Positions 25,360 to 33,768 of a stretch of DNA of 64,000 bases are shown in pieces (position 1 is the first letter of the stretch; the number at the start of each line of letters is the position of its first letter). The notes below the pieces were generated by a model, which ran no database searches, was not told the DNA's origin, and saw only the letters and a program-made list of their open reading frames with translations. Made by a program: the position numbers and the translations under genes. This DNA is from Thalassobaculum_A sp040219215 (GTDB lineage: Bacteria > Pseudomonadota > Alphaproteobacteria > Thalassobaculales > Thalassobaculaceae): contig NZ_JAVJSX010000044.1 of assembly GCF_040219215.1 (NCBI RefSeq), positions 186,001 to 250,000 on the forward strand. The letters are read 5' to 3'.

Positions 25360-25790
25360 GCGGCGGATCGCTGCACCGCAAGCCCGACGCTCCGCTCAAC
25401 GGTGATCTTCAGGCGCGCCGCCGCAAACGGGTGCGGTTACTGGTTGCCGGGCTCGCTTCATTGGCGCCTGTGTTTTGGCTGACCGCGTCGAACATCGCCG
25501 GCTTGGTATCGGCTCTGCTTGATCCATCAAGCACCTGCTGGAGCAGGGTGTCCGACGCACAGTGGATCTTTCCCTTCGAACTCTCGCTCGTCCTGCTCTG
25601 GTCGTCTCTGGAGATCTGGGGGCCGATCATCCTGCTGGCCGTCTTCATGTTCACGTTCTTCGAGTGGCTGCGGCTTCGTGACGTGGCCGTCATTGTTGCG
25701 GTGTATGGGGCCGGGTTCTATCTGCTGGCCTACCAGACCGGCTGGATCGCACGGATCTACATGCAGCAGTACCAGATCGGCTGTACCTAG
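25356..25790 (+). CDS. small membrane protein, unknown function
   Basis: A 144-residue protein with a short basic N-terminus (RRRKRVR) and three hydrophobic segments, at about residues 28-52, 68-93 and 100-120. No family is recognised. The start is GTG 25356, overlapping the smpB stop as GTGA, with GGGAGAAGG upstream, so translation is coupled to smpB. Its TAG overlaps the stop codon of the convergent uracil-DNA glycosylase gene by three bases. Confidence 0.65.
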   Translation: MSGGSLHRKPDAPLNGDLQARRRKRVRLLVAGLASLAPVFWLTASNIAGLVSALLDPSSTCWSRVSDAQWIFPFELSLVLLWSSLEIWGPIILLAVFMFTFFEWLRLRDVAVIVAVYGAGFYLLAYQTGWIARIYMQQYQIGCT

Positions 25791-26443
25791 CGGGGCAGGG
25801 TCCTGCGAATGTCCTGAAACACCGCGTTGAACATGTCCTCGGTGAGGACACCGGTGTTCGTGTTGTAGCGCGAACAGTGGTACGAGCTGATCAGGGTGCG
25901 CCCGTCGGGAAGTACCGCCTTGGCGCCATGGCCAAACTTGTAGGCCGACTTCTTGAGGCCGAGCGCCGCCAATGTGGCGCCGTGGGCCAGCGAGCCCAGC
26001 GTCAGGATCACCCGAAGCGCCGTCATCTCGGCGATCGTCGCGATCAGGAACGAGCGGCAGGCATTCACCTCCGCGCCGACCGGCTTGTTCTGAGGAGGCA
26101 CGCACCGAACCGCGTTGGTGATGCGGCAGTCGGTCAACTCCAGGCCATCGTCGGAACGCCGGTCATAGTCACCTCGGGCGAAACCGTGCCGGATCAGGGT
26201 CGCGTACAGCAGGTCTCCGGCGTAGTCGCCGGTGAATGGCCGTCCGGTCCGGTTTGCCCCCTTCAGGCCGGGCGCCATGCCGACGATCAGCAGGCGTGCG
26301 TCCGCGGCTCCAAAGCTGGGAACCGGTGCGTTGAAGAAGTCCGAGAACGCGGCCTGATTGTCCCGTCTGAACTGCACCAGACGCGGGCAAAGCGGACAGT
26401 CAGCCGGCGGGTCGGACAGGGCCCCGCCGCGAGCAGCGGACAC
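25787..26443 (-). CDS. uracil-DNA glycosylase, family 5 (UdgB-like)
   Basis: A 218-residue iron-sulfur uracil-DNA glycosylase that removes deaminated bases. Four cysteines (Cys16, Cys19, Cys114, Cys129) fit the 4Fe-4S cluster. The GMAPGLKGANRTGRPFTGD motif and the late SYHCSRYNTNTG motif are those of family 5 rather than family 4. Family 5 enzymes lack the usual polar catalytic residue of motif A and can also act on hypoxanthine and related bases. The GTG start at 26443 lies two bases after the NYN-gene stop, so the two form a coupled operon. Confidence 0.88.
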   Translation of the reverse strand: MSAARGGALSDPPADCPLCPRLVQFRRDNQAAFSDFFNAPVPSFGAADARLLIVGMAPGLKGANRTGRPFTGDYAGDLLYATLIRHGFARGDYDRRSDDGLELTDCRITNAVRCVPPQNKPVGAEVNACRSFLIATIAEMTALRVILTLGSLAHGATLAALGLKKSAYKFGHGAKAVLPDGRTLISSYHCSRYNTNTGVLTEDMFNAVFQDIRRTLPR

Positions 26444-26445
26444 GG

Positions 26446-27099
26446 TCAGACCCGGGGCGTGCGGCGCGTAACAACCGCCGGCATTTCGTCCTCGTAGTCT
26501 TCCTCGTCCTCGTCGGGCGCTGTCTCGGAGGATTGCGGCGCCGGTCGGTCGCGCCGTGGCGGCCGGTCGGAGTGCACGCGCTCGATGTCGCCCGCAAGTT
26601 GGTCGAGATCGATGAACTGGTCGGCCTGCCGCCGAAGTTCGTCGGCGATCATCGGGGGCGAGGACCGGATGGTGGAAACCACCGTCGCCCGCACACCCTT
26701 GCGCTGGACCGCCTCGATCAGCGAGCGAAAGTCACCGTCGCCTGAAAACAGCACAACATGATCCAGGCGGTCGACCATCTCCATCATGTCGACCGCGAGT
26801 TCGATGTCCATGTTCCCCTTGATCCGACGACGACCCTGTGAGTCCGTGAACTCCTTGGCCGGCTTGGTGACCAGGCTGTAGCCATTGTAGTCGAGCCAAT
26901 CCACCAGTGGCCGGATCGGGGAATATTCCTGATCTTCCAGCAGGGCGGTGTAGTAGAACGCCCGGATCAGATTGGCCTTGCTGCCGAACAGCACCAGCAA
27001 GCGCTTGTAGTCGATGTCGAAACCAAGGGCGCGGGCGGCGGAGTATAAATTGGCCCCGTCAATGAACAGCGCAACTTTCTCGTGTGGATAGAACAGCAT
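26446..27099 (-). CDS. NYN-domain (LabA/DUF88) putative endoribonuclease
   Basis: A 217-residue protein with a PIN-like NYN domain in its first 160 residues. The acidic metal-site residues are visible in LFIDGANLY (Asp14), NMDIELAVDMM and LFSGDGDFRSL. The tail is a disordered, charged stretch (RPPRRDRP and a run of Asp/Glu). NYN proteins are predicted or shown to cleave RNA; the target here is unknown. The start is ATG 27099 with AAAGG upstream; a TTG at 27114 is discarded. It is followed two bases later by the uracil-DNA glycosylase gene and is divergent from folK across an AT-rich gap. Confidence 0.87.
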   Translation of the reverse strand: MLFYPHEKVALFIDGANLYSAARALGFDIDYKRLLVLFGSKANLIRAFYYTALLEDQEYSPIRPLVDWLDYNGYSLVTKPAKEFTDSQGRRRIKGNMDIELAVDMMEMVDRLDHVVLFSGDGDFRSLIEAVQRKGVRATVVSTIRSSPPMIADELRRQADQFIDLDQLAGDIERVHSDRPPRRDRPAPQSSETAPDEDEEDYEDEMPAVVTRRTPRV

Positions 27100-27266
27100 A
27101 GTGAAACCTTTCAAATAATCATCGATGGACGATCAAATTTAAGACGTAATAGCGTGTCTCAAAGCTGAGGCAGAGGCAGCCGGCGACTGCCTGTATAGTA
27201 TTCAACACATCGTACCTGTGTACAGGTGAAAGACCGGTTTTCAAAGCATCTGATGCGAGTTGCCCG

Positions 27267-27776
27267 ATGATAGTGATCGCGGTTGGCGCAAATCTGCCGG
27301 CTGATGGATACGCCACCCCCCTTGCCACCTGCGAGGCGGCGGTCAAGCGGCTGGCCGAAGACAACCTGATAAGGGTTGTTGCTGAATCGCCGTGGTATGA
27401 GTCCGAGCCGGTCCCGCCATCCGATCAACCCTGGTACGTGAACGGTGTTGTGTTGGTGGAGAGCGCCCTCCGTCCGAAACAGTTGTTGGCGCGGCTGCAT
27501 GAAATCGAAGCGGAGTTCGGACGGGTCCGACGGACTCAGAACGAAGCACGGCCACTGGATTTGGATCTGATCGACTATGGCGGTGCGGTCCGCGACGGCG
27601 AGGATGGCGGGCCGGTGCTGCCGCATCCGCGTGCCCGCCAGCGTGCCTTTGTCCTGTTGCCGCTTGCCGACGTCGCCCCGTACTGGCGCGACCCGGTCGG
27701 GGGAATCAGCGTGGCCGAGTTGATTGACAGCCTGGCAGCGCATGGTTCGACCATACGAAAGATCGGCCCACGCTAA
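27267..27776 (+). CDS. folK: 2-amino-4-hydroxy-6-hydroxymethyldihydropteridine pyrophosphokinase
   Basis: A 169-residue HPPK that transfers pyrophosphate from ATP to 6-hydroxymethyl-dihydropterin in folate synthesis. Recognisable parts are VGANLPADG at the N-terminus, the SPWYESEPV substrate segment, FGRVRRTQNEARPLDLDLIDYG (the family signature) and LPHPRARQRAFVLLPLADV. It lies 87 bases before the rpoZ start codon, with the rpoZ promoter in between. It may share the divergent AT-rich promoter region with the NYN gene. Confidence 0.93.
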   Translation: MIVIAVGANLPADGYATPLATCEAAVKRLAEDNLIRVVAESPWYESEPVPPSDQPWYVNGVVLVESALRPKQLLARLHEIEAEFGRVRRTQNEARPLDLDLIDYGGAVRDGEDGGPVLPHPRARQRAFVLLPLADVAPYWRDPVGGISVAELIDSLAAHGSTIRKIGPR

Positions 27777-27792
27777 GGAGCGAGGTTATCCC

Positions 27793-27821
27793 TTGTTTCG
27801 CAAGGTCGGCATCGTTATATT
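27793..27821 (+). promoter_or_regulatory. sigma-70-type promoter for rpoZ
   Basis: TTGTTT (27793-27798) and TATATT (27816-27821) are separated by 17 bases. This predicts transcription starting near 27829 and a leader of about 35 bases before the rpoZ ATG. The match is read by eye. Confidence 0.5.
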
Positions 27822-27863
27822 CCGCGGCTTGCCGACTTCCCCGGATTGTTTCGAGAGGCTACC

Positions 27864-28301
27864 ATGGCGCGGGTTACCGTCGAGGACTGTATTGTCCAGA
27901 TCCCGAACCGCTTCGACTTGGTGATGGCTGCGGCCCAGCGGGCACGCGACATTTCGGCCGGGTCGGCGATCACTGTCGACCGCGACAATGACAAGGACCC
28001 GGTGGTCTCCCTGCGTGAGATCGCCGACCAGACCGTCAACGCCGCGGTTTTGCAGGAAAGCCTGATCAAGGGCCTCCAGAAGCACGTCGAAGTTGACGAG
28101 CCGGAGGATGACGATCTCGAGCGCCTGATCGGCAGCGAAGGCCTGGGCGGCGGTGCGGCCGGCCTGGACGGGCGGCTCGCCGACGGCGAGACTTTGGGTG
28201 AGGATGCAGCGTCGGGCCTCGGTATGGACGTTGAGCAGGACGGCGAGAAAAGCGGTGGCTTTGAAGACGTGGACGACTCAATGCTCAGCGACGAGGACTG
28301 A
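27864..28301 (+). CDS. rpoZ: DNA-directed RNA polymerase omega subunit
   Basis: A 145-residue omega subunit. The core MARVTVEDCIVQIPNRFDLVMAAAQRARDI and the KDPVVSLREIADQTV stretch are the conserved parts that clamp the beta-prime C-terminus. It is longer than the roughly 90-residue E. coli protein because of a Gly/Asp/Glu-rich C-terminal extension (about residues 80-145), as is common in alphaproteobacteria. ATG 27864 has GAGAGG upstream. The next gene is rsh; omega and ppGpp synthesis are functionally linked, and the rpoZ-rsh order is conserved. Confidence 0.95.
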   Translation: MARVTVEDCIVQIPNRFDLVMAAAQRARDISAGSAITVDRDNDKDPVVSLREIADQTVNAAVLQESLIKGLQKHVEVDEPEDDDLERLIGSEGLGGGAAGLDGRLADGETLGEDAASGLGMDVEQDGEKSGGFEDVDDSMLSDED

Positions 28302-28333
28302 CTCGCCCGTCTCAAAAACGCATGCCCGCCTTC

Positions 28334-28350
28334 CCACTTCAATGAAGTGG
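28334..28350 (+). repeat. small hairpin between rpoZ and rsh
   Basis: CCACTTC and GAAGTGG flank AAT, just before the rsh ribosome site (GGAGG at 28355). It may slow or modulate rsh translation or partly terminate rpoZ transcription. No U-tract follows. Confidence 0.35.
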
Positions 28351-28364
28351 TTCGGAGGTAGGGC

Positions 28365-30506
28365 ATGATCCGGCAGTACGAACTGGTCGAAACGGTTCGC
28401 GCCTACGATCCGACAGCGGATGAGGCGGCGCTGGACCGCGCGTATGTCTATGCGATGAAGATGCATGGCACCCAGACGCGTGCGTCCGGTGATCCATATT
28501 TCTCCCATCCGCTTGAGGTCGCCGGGATTCTGACCCGGATGAAGCTCGACCACGCGACCATCATCACGGCGTTGCTGCACGACGTCATCGAGGACACCGA
28601 CGCATCCCTCGAGGATATCCGCCGGCTGTTCGGCGACGACATCGCCCGTCTGGTCGACGGCGTGACCAAGCTGACGCGGATCGAACTGCAGTCGGATCGC
28701 ACCAAGCAGGCCGAGAATCTTCGCAAGCTGGTCCTGGCAATGAGCCAGGACATCCGGGTGCTGCTGGTCAAGCTCGCCGATCGGCTGCACAACATGCGCA
28801 CCCTGCATTTCATCGATAACCCGGACAAGCGCCGGCGGATCGCCGCCGAGACGATGGACATATACGCGCCGCTGGCGGCTCGGATCGGCATCAACGACAT
28901 CAAGGACGAGCTTGAGGATTTGGCGTTCGCGGAGATCAATCCGGACGCCCGTACTTCGATCAAGGCCCGGCTCGACTTCATGCGTGCCGAGGGTGGCGGG
29001 CTGGTCGAGCGGATCATCGAGGAACTGCGTGCCACGCTTGCCGAGGGCGGGGTCGAGGCGCTGGTCGCCGGCCGGACCAAGACGCCGTACTCGGTCTGGC
29101 AGAAGATGCAGCGCAAGAATGTCGGCGTCGAGCAGTTGTCGGACATCATGGCGTTTCGGCTGGCGGTCGCGGATGTCGCGGCCTGCTACCATGCACTTGG
29201 CCTGATCCACGCCCGCTATCCCGTGGTGCCGGGCCGTTTCAAGGACTACATCTCGACGCCCAAGCCGAACGGCTATCGGTCCCTGCATACGGGTGTATTC
29301 GGGCCGCAGCGCCAGCGCATCGAGATCCAGATCCGAACGGCTGACATGCACCGGGTCGCCGAACTGGGTGTTGCGGCGCACTGGTCCTACAAGCAGGGAG
29401 CAGGCGCCAGCGAAGGTCGGCAGTATCGATGGATTCGCGAACTGCTGGACATCCTGGAGCAGGCGGCCGGACCTGAGGAGTTCCTCGAGCACACCAAACT
29501 CGAGATGTATCTGGATCAGGTGTTCTGCTTTACGCCAAAGGGCGATCTGATCGCGCTGCCCCAAGGGTCGGTCCCGATCGACTTCGCCTATGCCGTGCAC
29601 TCCGAGATCGGGGATACCTGTGTCGGCGCGAAGATCAACGGCCGCCTGGTCCCGTTGCAAACCCAGTTGAAGAACGGCGACCAGGTGGAGGTGGCAACCT
29701 CCAAGAACTCGACCCCGTCGCCGACCTGGGAGCAGTTTGTCGTCACCGGCAAGGCCAAGGCGCGGATCCGCCGGTTCGTGCGCCTGAAGCGTCGCCAGCA
29801 GTTCTCGGACCTCGGCAAGGCGATGCTGCAGAAGGCGTTCCGGCAGGAAGGCCACCCGTTCAGCGAGAAGACCGTGGCCCCACTGTCGGAGAAGTTTCGC
29901 GCGGAGAGCGTCGAGGATCTCTACGCCGGCGTGGGCGAAGGGCTGACCAGCGCAATGGAGGTTGTGCACGCCGCCTACCCACCGGCGCGGCCGGTCGAGA
30001 AGCCGGCCAACGTGGTGCCGATCTCCCGTGCGCGGGCGAAACCCCGAAAGGCGAGCCGCGACGCGATCCCGATCACCGGACTGATCGACGGCATGGCGGT
30101 GCACTTCGCCCGTTGCTGCCATCCGCTGCCGGGTGAGCGGATCGTCGGGATCGTGACGACCGGGAAGGGGGTCACGATCCATACGATCGACTGCGAGACC
30201 CTTGAGAACTATCACCACGAGCCGGAGCGGTGGCTTGATATCGGCTGGGACGCGGAGCGGTCGTCCGCCCATGTCGGGCGTCTGGACGTGGTGATCGCCA
30301 ACGAGCCCGGCAGTCTCGGCTCGTTGTCCACGGTGATCGGCAAGAACAGCGGCAACATCATCAACCTCAAGATCGTCACCCGGTCGGTCGACTTTTTTGA
30401 GATCCTGATCGACGTCGAGGTCGGTGACGTTCGCCATCTGACGACTATCATTGCCGCGCTGCGTGCGACACCGGTCATCAATTCGGTGGAGCGCGCGCGC
30501 GGATGA
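28365..30506 (+). CDS. rsh: bifunctional (p)ppGpp synthetase/hydrolase, RelA/SpoT homologue
   Basis: A 713-residue Rsh enzyme of the stringent response. The N-terminal HD hydrolase domain has the metal site intact (His48, His72-Asp73, Glu76-Asp77 in LLHDVIEDT; KLADRLHNMRTL). The synthetase domain shows RTKTPYSVWQKM and YISTPKPNGYRSLHT. TGS, a zinc-finger-like helical region (FARCCHPLPGERIVG) and a C-terminal ACT domain follow. Both activities should therefore be functional, as expected for the single long RSH of alphaproteobacteria. The start ATG 28365 has GGAGG upstream. Confidence 0.96.
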   Translation: MIRQYELVETVRAYDPTADEAALDRAYVYAMKMHGTQTRASGDPYFSHPLEVAGILTRMKLDHATIITALLHDVIEDTDASLEDIRRLFGDDIARLVDGVTKLTRIELQSDRTKQAENLRKLVLAMSQDIRVLLVKLADRLHNMRTLHFIDNPDKRRRIAAETMDIYAPLAARIGINDIKDELEDLAFAEINPDARTSIKARLDFMRAEGGGLVERIIEELRATLAEGGVEALVAGRTKTPYSVWQKMQRKNVGVEQLSDIMAFRLAVADVAACYHALGLIHARYPVVPGRFKDYISTPKPNGYRSLHTGVFGPQRQRIEIQIRTADMHRVAELGVAAHWSYKQGAGASEGRQYRWIRELLDILEQAAGPEEFLEHTKLEMYLDQVFCFTPKGDLIALPQGSVPIDFAYAVHSEIGDTCVGAKINGRLVPLQTQLKNGDQVEVATSKNSTPSPTWEQFVVTGKAKARIRRFVRLKRRQQFSDLGKAMLQKAFRQEGHPFSEKTVAPLSEKFRAESVEDLYAGVGEGLTSAMEVVHAAYPPARPVEKPANVVPISRARAKPRKASRDAIPITGLIDGMAVHFARCCHPLPGERIVGIVTTGKGVTIHTIDCETLENYHHEPERWLDIGWDAERSSAHVGRLDVVIANEPGSLGSLSTVIGKNSGNIINLKIVTRSVDFFEILIDVEVGDVRHLTTIIAALRATPVINSVERARG

Positions 30507-30624
30507 AGAGGGTGTCAGGTGCGCTTATCTGGCGCAGGTTCTTGCCCCGGCTCCGGAAATTCGTCATACCGGGCTCAACCGAGCTACCGGTTCCAGTTCT
30601 CCGATGCGAGTGAGACACCAGCAC

Positions 30625-31362
30625 ATGGCGGCCAGAAAGTCGGGCGGCTTCGGCGAGATGATCCGCACGATCCTGATCGCCGTCGGCATTGCTCTGTTCA
30701 TCAGAACCTTTGCCTACGAACCGTTCAACATTCCATCCGGGTCGATGATCCCGACGTTGCTGGTGGGCGACTACCTGTTCGTGTCGAAGATGTCCTACGG
30801 CTACAGCCGTCACTCGCTGCCGTTGTCGCTGCCGTTGATCCCGGGGCGCATCCTGTTCTCCGAACCGGAGCGCGGCGATGTCGTGGTGTTCAAGCTGCCG
30901 ACCGACAACAAGACCGACTACATCAAGCGGGTCGTCGGGTTGCCGGGCGATACCATCCAGGTCAGGGACGGCATTCTCCACATCAACGGCGAGGCGGTTG
31001 CGCGTCGGCAGGTTGAAAACTTCCGCGACGAGGACCGCTTCGGGCGACCGGCCGACGTCAAGCAGTACATCGAGACCCTGCCGAACGGTCGCGAGCACCC
31101 GATCCTGGAGATCGGCGACGATCTGCCGAACGACAACACCGGCGTGTACCGGGTTCCGGAAGGCCACTATTTCGCCATGGGCGACAACCGCGACAACTCG
31201 GTCGACAGCAGGTTCGCCAAGGTCGGGTTCATTCCACGAGACAACCTCGTGGGCCGTGCCGAGGTGATCTTCTACTCCACCAGCGCCACGTCGGACGTCT
31301 GGGAGGTCTGGAAGTGGCTGCCGGCGACCCGTTTCGGGCGGCTGTTGGACGGGATCGTATGA
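30625..31362 (+). CDS. lepB: signal peptidase I
   Basis: A 245-residue type I leader peptidase, anchored by one N-terminal membrane helix (about residues 12-29). The catalytic Ser40 lies in NIPSGSMIPTL and Lys101 in DYIKRVVGLPGD; the GDNRDNSVDSR box is present. It processes secretory precursors at the periplasmic face of the inner membrane. I choose ATG 30625 (MAARKSGG); ATG 30604 is an alternative, and neither has a strong ribosome site. Its stop overlaps the rnc start as ATGA. In many alphaproteobacteria pdxJ and acpS lie between rsh and lepB; here they are absent. Confidence 0.94.
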   Translation: MAARKSGGFGEMIRTILIAVGIALFIRTFAYEPFNIPSGSMIPTLLVGDYLFVSKMSYGYSRHSLPLSLPLIPGRILFSEPERGDVVVFKLPTDNKTDYIKRVVGLPGDTIQVRDGILHINGEAVARRQVENFRDEDRFGRPADVKQYIETLPNGREHPILEIGDDLPNDNTGVYRVPEGHYFAMGDNRDNSVDSRFAKVGFIPRDNLVGRAEVIFYSTSATSDVWEVWKWLPATRFGRLLDGIV

Positions 31363-32042
31363 GCGAGCCCGACAGGGATCTGAGCCATCTGGCCGAGACG
31401 CTCGGCCACACCTTCAACCACCCCGACATCCTGCGTCGTGCGGTCACTCACGCCAGTGCCGAGCCAAGGGCCTGGAACGCCTATGAGCGGTTGGAGTTTC
31501 TGGGCGACCGTGTGCTGGCCCTGGCGGTTGCGGAGCAGTTGCTCGATCGGTTTCCGCACGAACGCGAGGGGGCGATCGCCAAGCGCCACGTCAGTCTGGT
31601 GCGCCGCGAGACGCTCGCCGATGTGGCCCACACCATCGATCTCGGCCGCTATCTGATCGTGTCGCGTGGCGAGGACGATGCCGGAGCGCGCGCCAGCGAT
31701 ACCATCCTGTCGGACGCCATGGAGGCGGTCATCGCCGCGCTTTATCTGGACGGCGGGCTGGCGGCGGCGCAGAAGTTCATTCTCAAGCACTGGAATCCGC
31801 TGCTGGAGATGGACCACCGACCACCCCAGGATCCCAAGACCGGGCTCCAGGAGTGGGCACAGGGCCGGCGTCTTCCTCTGCCGGTCTACACGACGGTGGA
31901 GCAGACCGGGCCGGCGCACGCCCCGGAGTTCACGGTCGAGGTCGTGGTCGAAGGTCTGGCACCGCAGCGCGCCAGTGGAAAATCGAAGCGGTTGGCCGAG
32001 CAGTTGGCTGCGGCCGCCATGTTGGAGGCTATTCCGAAATGA
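31359..32042 (+). CDS. rnc: ribonuclease III
   Basis: A 227-residue double-strand-specific endoribonuclease for rRNA maturation and mRNA turnover. The signature ERLEFLGDR lies at residues 43-51, the second metal-binding motif is DTILSDAMEAVIAALYLDGG, and a C-terminal double-stranded-RNA-binding domain starts near DPKTGLQEW. ATG 31359 overlaps the lepB stop, and its own stop overlaps the era start, both as ATGA. The lepB-rnc-era order is conserved across proteobacteria. Confidence 0.96.
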   Translation: MSEPDRDLSHLAETLGHTFNHPDILRRAVTHASAEPRAWNAYERLEFLGDRVLALAVAEQLLDRFPHEREGAIAKRHVSLVRRETLADVAHTIDLGRYLIVSRGEDDAGARASDTILSDAMEAVIAALYLDGGLAAAQKFILKHWNPLLEMDHRPPQDPKTGLQEWAQGRRLPLPVYTTVEQTGPAHAPEFTVEVVVEGLAPQRASGKSKRLAEQLAAAAMLEAIPK

Positions 32043-32965
32043 CCGCGTCACCCACCGACAGCCCGGAGGGGCCGACCCGCTGCGGCTTCGTGGCGCTCGT
32101 CGGGGCTCCGAACGCCGGCAAGTCGACCCTGACGAACAGTCTCGTCGGGGCCAAGGTGTCGATCGTGACCCATAAGGCCCAGACCACCCGGTCCCGGATC
32201 CGCGGGATCGTGATGGCGGGTGCGACCCAACTGATCCTGGTCGACACGCCGGGCATCTTCAAACCGCGCCGCCGGTTGGACCGGGCGATGGTGCACGCCG
32301 CGTGGGCGGGTGCCGGCGATGCAGACATCATCGTTCTGGTGGCCGACGCGGCCCGGGGCCGGATCGAGGAGGATACCCAGCGAATCATCGACGGACTGAA
32401 GGCCAACGGCCAGCGCGCGGTTCTGGCGCTCAACAAGGTCGACGGGATGAAGCGCGAACGGCTGTTGCCGATCGTCCAGGCCTATTCCGAGGCTTTCGAT
32501 TTCGAGTCGGTGTTCTTGATCTCCGCACTGACCGGGGATGGTTGTGACGACCTGACCCGATACCTGGCGGAGCGTATGCCGCCGGGACCGTGGCACTACC
32601 CCGAGGACGAACTGTCGGATGTTCCGATGCGCCTGCTGGCGGCCGAAGTCACCCGAGAGCAGGTGTTCCTGAAGCTGCATGACGAACTGCCGTACGAGAC
32701 GACCGTTGAGACCGAGATCTGGACCGAACGCGACGACGGGTCGGTGAAGATCGATCAGACGATCTACGTCGAGCGCGAGAGCCAGCGCATGATCGTGCTC
32801 GGCAAAGGTGGCCAGAAGATTCGCGAGGTCGGCCAACTCGCCCGCGCACAGCTTGAAGAGATGATGGAGCGCCGGGTTCACCTGTTCCTGTTCGTGAAAG
32901 TGCGCGAGGACTGGCAGGAAGATCGCGAACGTCTCACCACCTGGGGGTTGGAGTGGGACGTTTGA
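32039..32965 (+). CDS. era: GTPase Era
   Basis: A 308-residue GTPase that binds the 3' end of 16S rRNA during 30S assembly. The P-loop GAPNAGKST is at residues 22-30, the G3 motif is DTPGIF and G4 is NKVD. A C-terminal KH domain carries VLGKGGQKIREVGQLAR. ATG 32039 overlaps the rnc stop. The open frame extends 62 codons further upstream inside rnc, but that part is not homologous to Era and is ignored. Confidence 0.97.
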   Translation: MTASPTDSPEGPTRCGFVALVGAPNAGKSTLTNSLVGAKVSIVTHKAQTTRSRIRGIVMAGATQLILVDTPGIFKPRRRLDRAMVHAAWAGAGDADIIVLVADAARGRIEEDTQRIIDGLKANGQRAVLALNKVDGMKRERLLPIVQAYSEAFDFESVFLISALTGDGCDDLTRYLAERMPPGPWHYPEDELSDVPMRLLAAEVTREQVFLKLHDELPYETTVETEIWTERDDGSVKIDQTIYVERESQRMIVLGKGGQKIREVGQLARAQLEEMMERRVHLFLFVKVREDWQEDRERLTTWGLEWDV

Positions 32966-33006
32966 CAACGGCGGCCGGCGCATCCGTGAGAACAGATGGC
33001 TGACCC

Positions 33007-33768
33007 ATGGTCGACTGGACCGACGAAGGGATTGTCCTGGCGGCCAAGGCGCACGGCGAGGGCTCGGCGGTTGTCGTTCTGCTCACCCGGGATCACGGCC
33101 GGCACGCCGGATTGGTGCGCGGAGCGTTTTCCGGCCGCGCTCGCGGGGTCTACCAGCCGGGCAACCGGGTGACTGCTGAGTGGCGGGCACGGCTCGCCGA
33201 TCATCTTGGCAACTACACGTGTGAACTGGGGCACGGTCACGCCGCGGCGGTGCTTGACGATCCACTGAAGCTGGCAGGGTTAAGTGCTGCCTGCGCGGTA
33301 GCCGAGGCGTCGTTGCCGGAGCGGGAGCCGCATCCGCGGGTCCATGACGGGCTGGTGGCCCTGCTCGACGCAATGGCCCAGCCGGATCTGGGTGACGCCT
33401 GGATCGCGGTGTATGTGCGTTGGGAGATCGGAGTGCTGGCGGATCTCGGCTACGGCCTGGACCTGGAGAGCTGTGCTGCGACCGGCGCGAACGACGATCT
33501 GGCCTACGTCAGTCCTCGCACCGGGCGTGCCGTGTCGCTGGCTGCCGGCGAGCCATTCCGTGACCGACTGTTGTCTCTGCCCCGATTCCTGATCGGGCGC
33601 GGCGGCGGCGATCCGGACGACCTGTTTCGCGGATTGGCGTTGTCGGGATTCTTCATGGAACGCCATGTGTTTGCGACCCACGGCCGGCAGCCACCGCCGG
33701 CCCGCACGCGTTTCGTTGAACGGTTCGCGCGGGACGCTACAGTATCTGGTGGAGGTTTGAGTACATGA
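33007..33768 (+). CDS. recO: DNA repair protein RecO
   Basis: A 253-residue RecO, which anneals single strands and loads RecA in the RecFOR pathway. The N-terminal OB fold (WTDEGIVLAAKAHGEGSAVVVLLTRDHGRHAGLVRGAFSG) is clear, and a helical domain follows. The zinc-ribbon region is weakly conserved: only the Cys in LESCAATGAND is seen where many RecO proteins have four. It follows era after 41 bases and overlaps parC as ATGA, as in other alphaproteobacteria. Confidence 0.92.
   Translation: MVDWTDEGIVLAAKAHGEGSAVVVLLTRDHGRHAGLVRGAFSGRARGVYQPGNRVTAEWRARLADHLGNYTCELGHGHAAAVLDDPLKLAGLSAACAVAEASLPEREPHPRVHDGLVALLDAMAQPDLGDAWIAVYVRWEIGVLADLGYGLDLESCAATGANDDLAYVSPRTGRAVSLAAGEPFRDRLLSLPRFLIGRGGGDPDDLFRGLALSGFFMERHVFATHGRQPPPARTRFVERFARDATVSGGGLST

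Noticed and set aside
28278..30437. A 719-codon open frame on the minus strand opposite rsh
   Set aside because: It is a shadow of rsh caused by GC-rich third codon positions; the protein has no recognisable motif.
31853..32038. Extension of the era frame into rnc
   Set aside because: The stretch has no Era homology; ATG 32039 overlaps the rnc stop as ATGA and begins the conserved protein.
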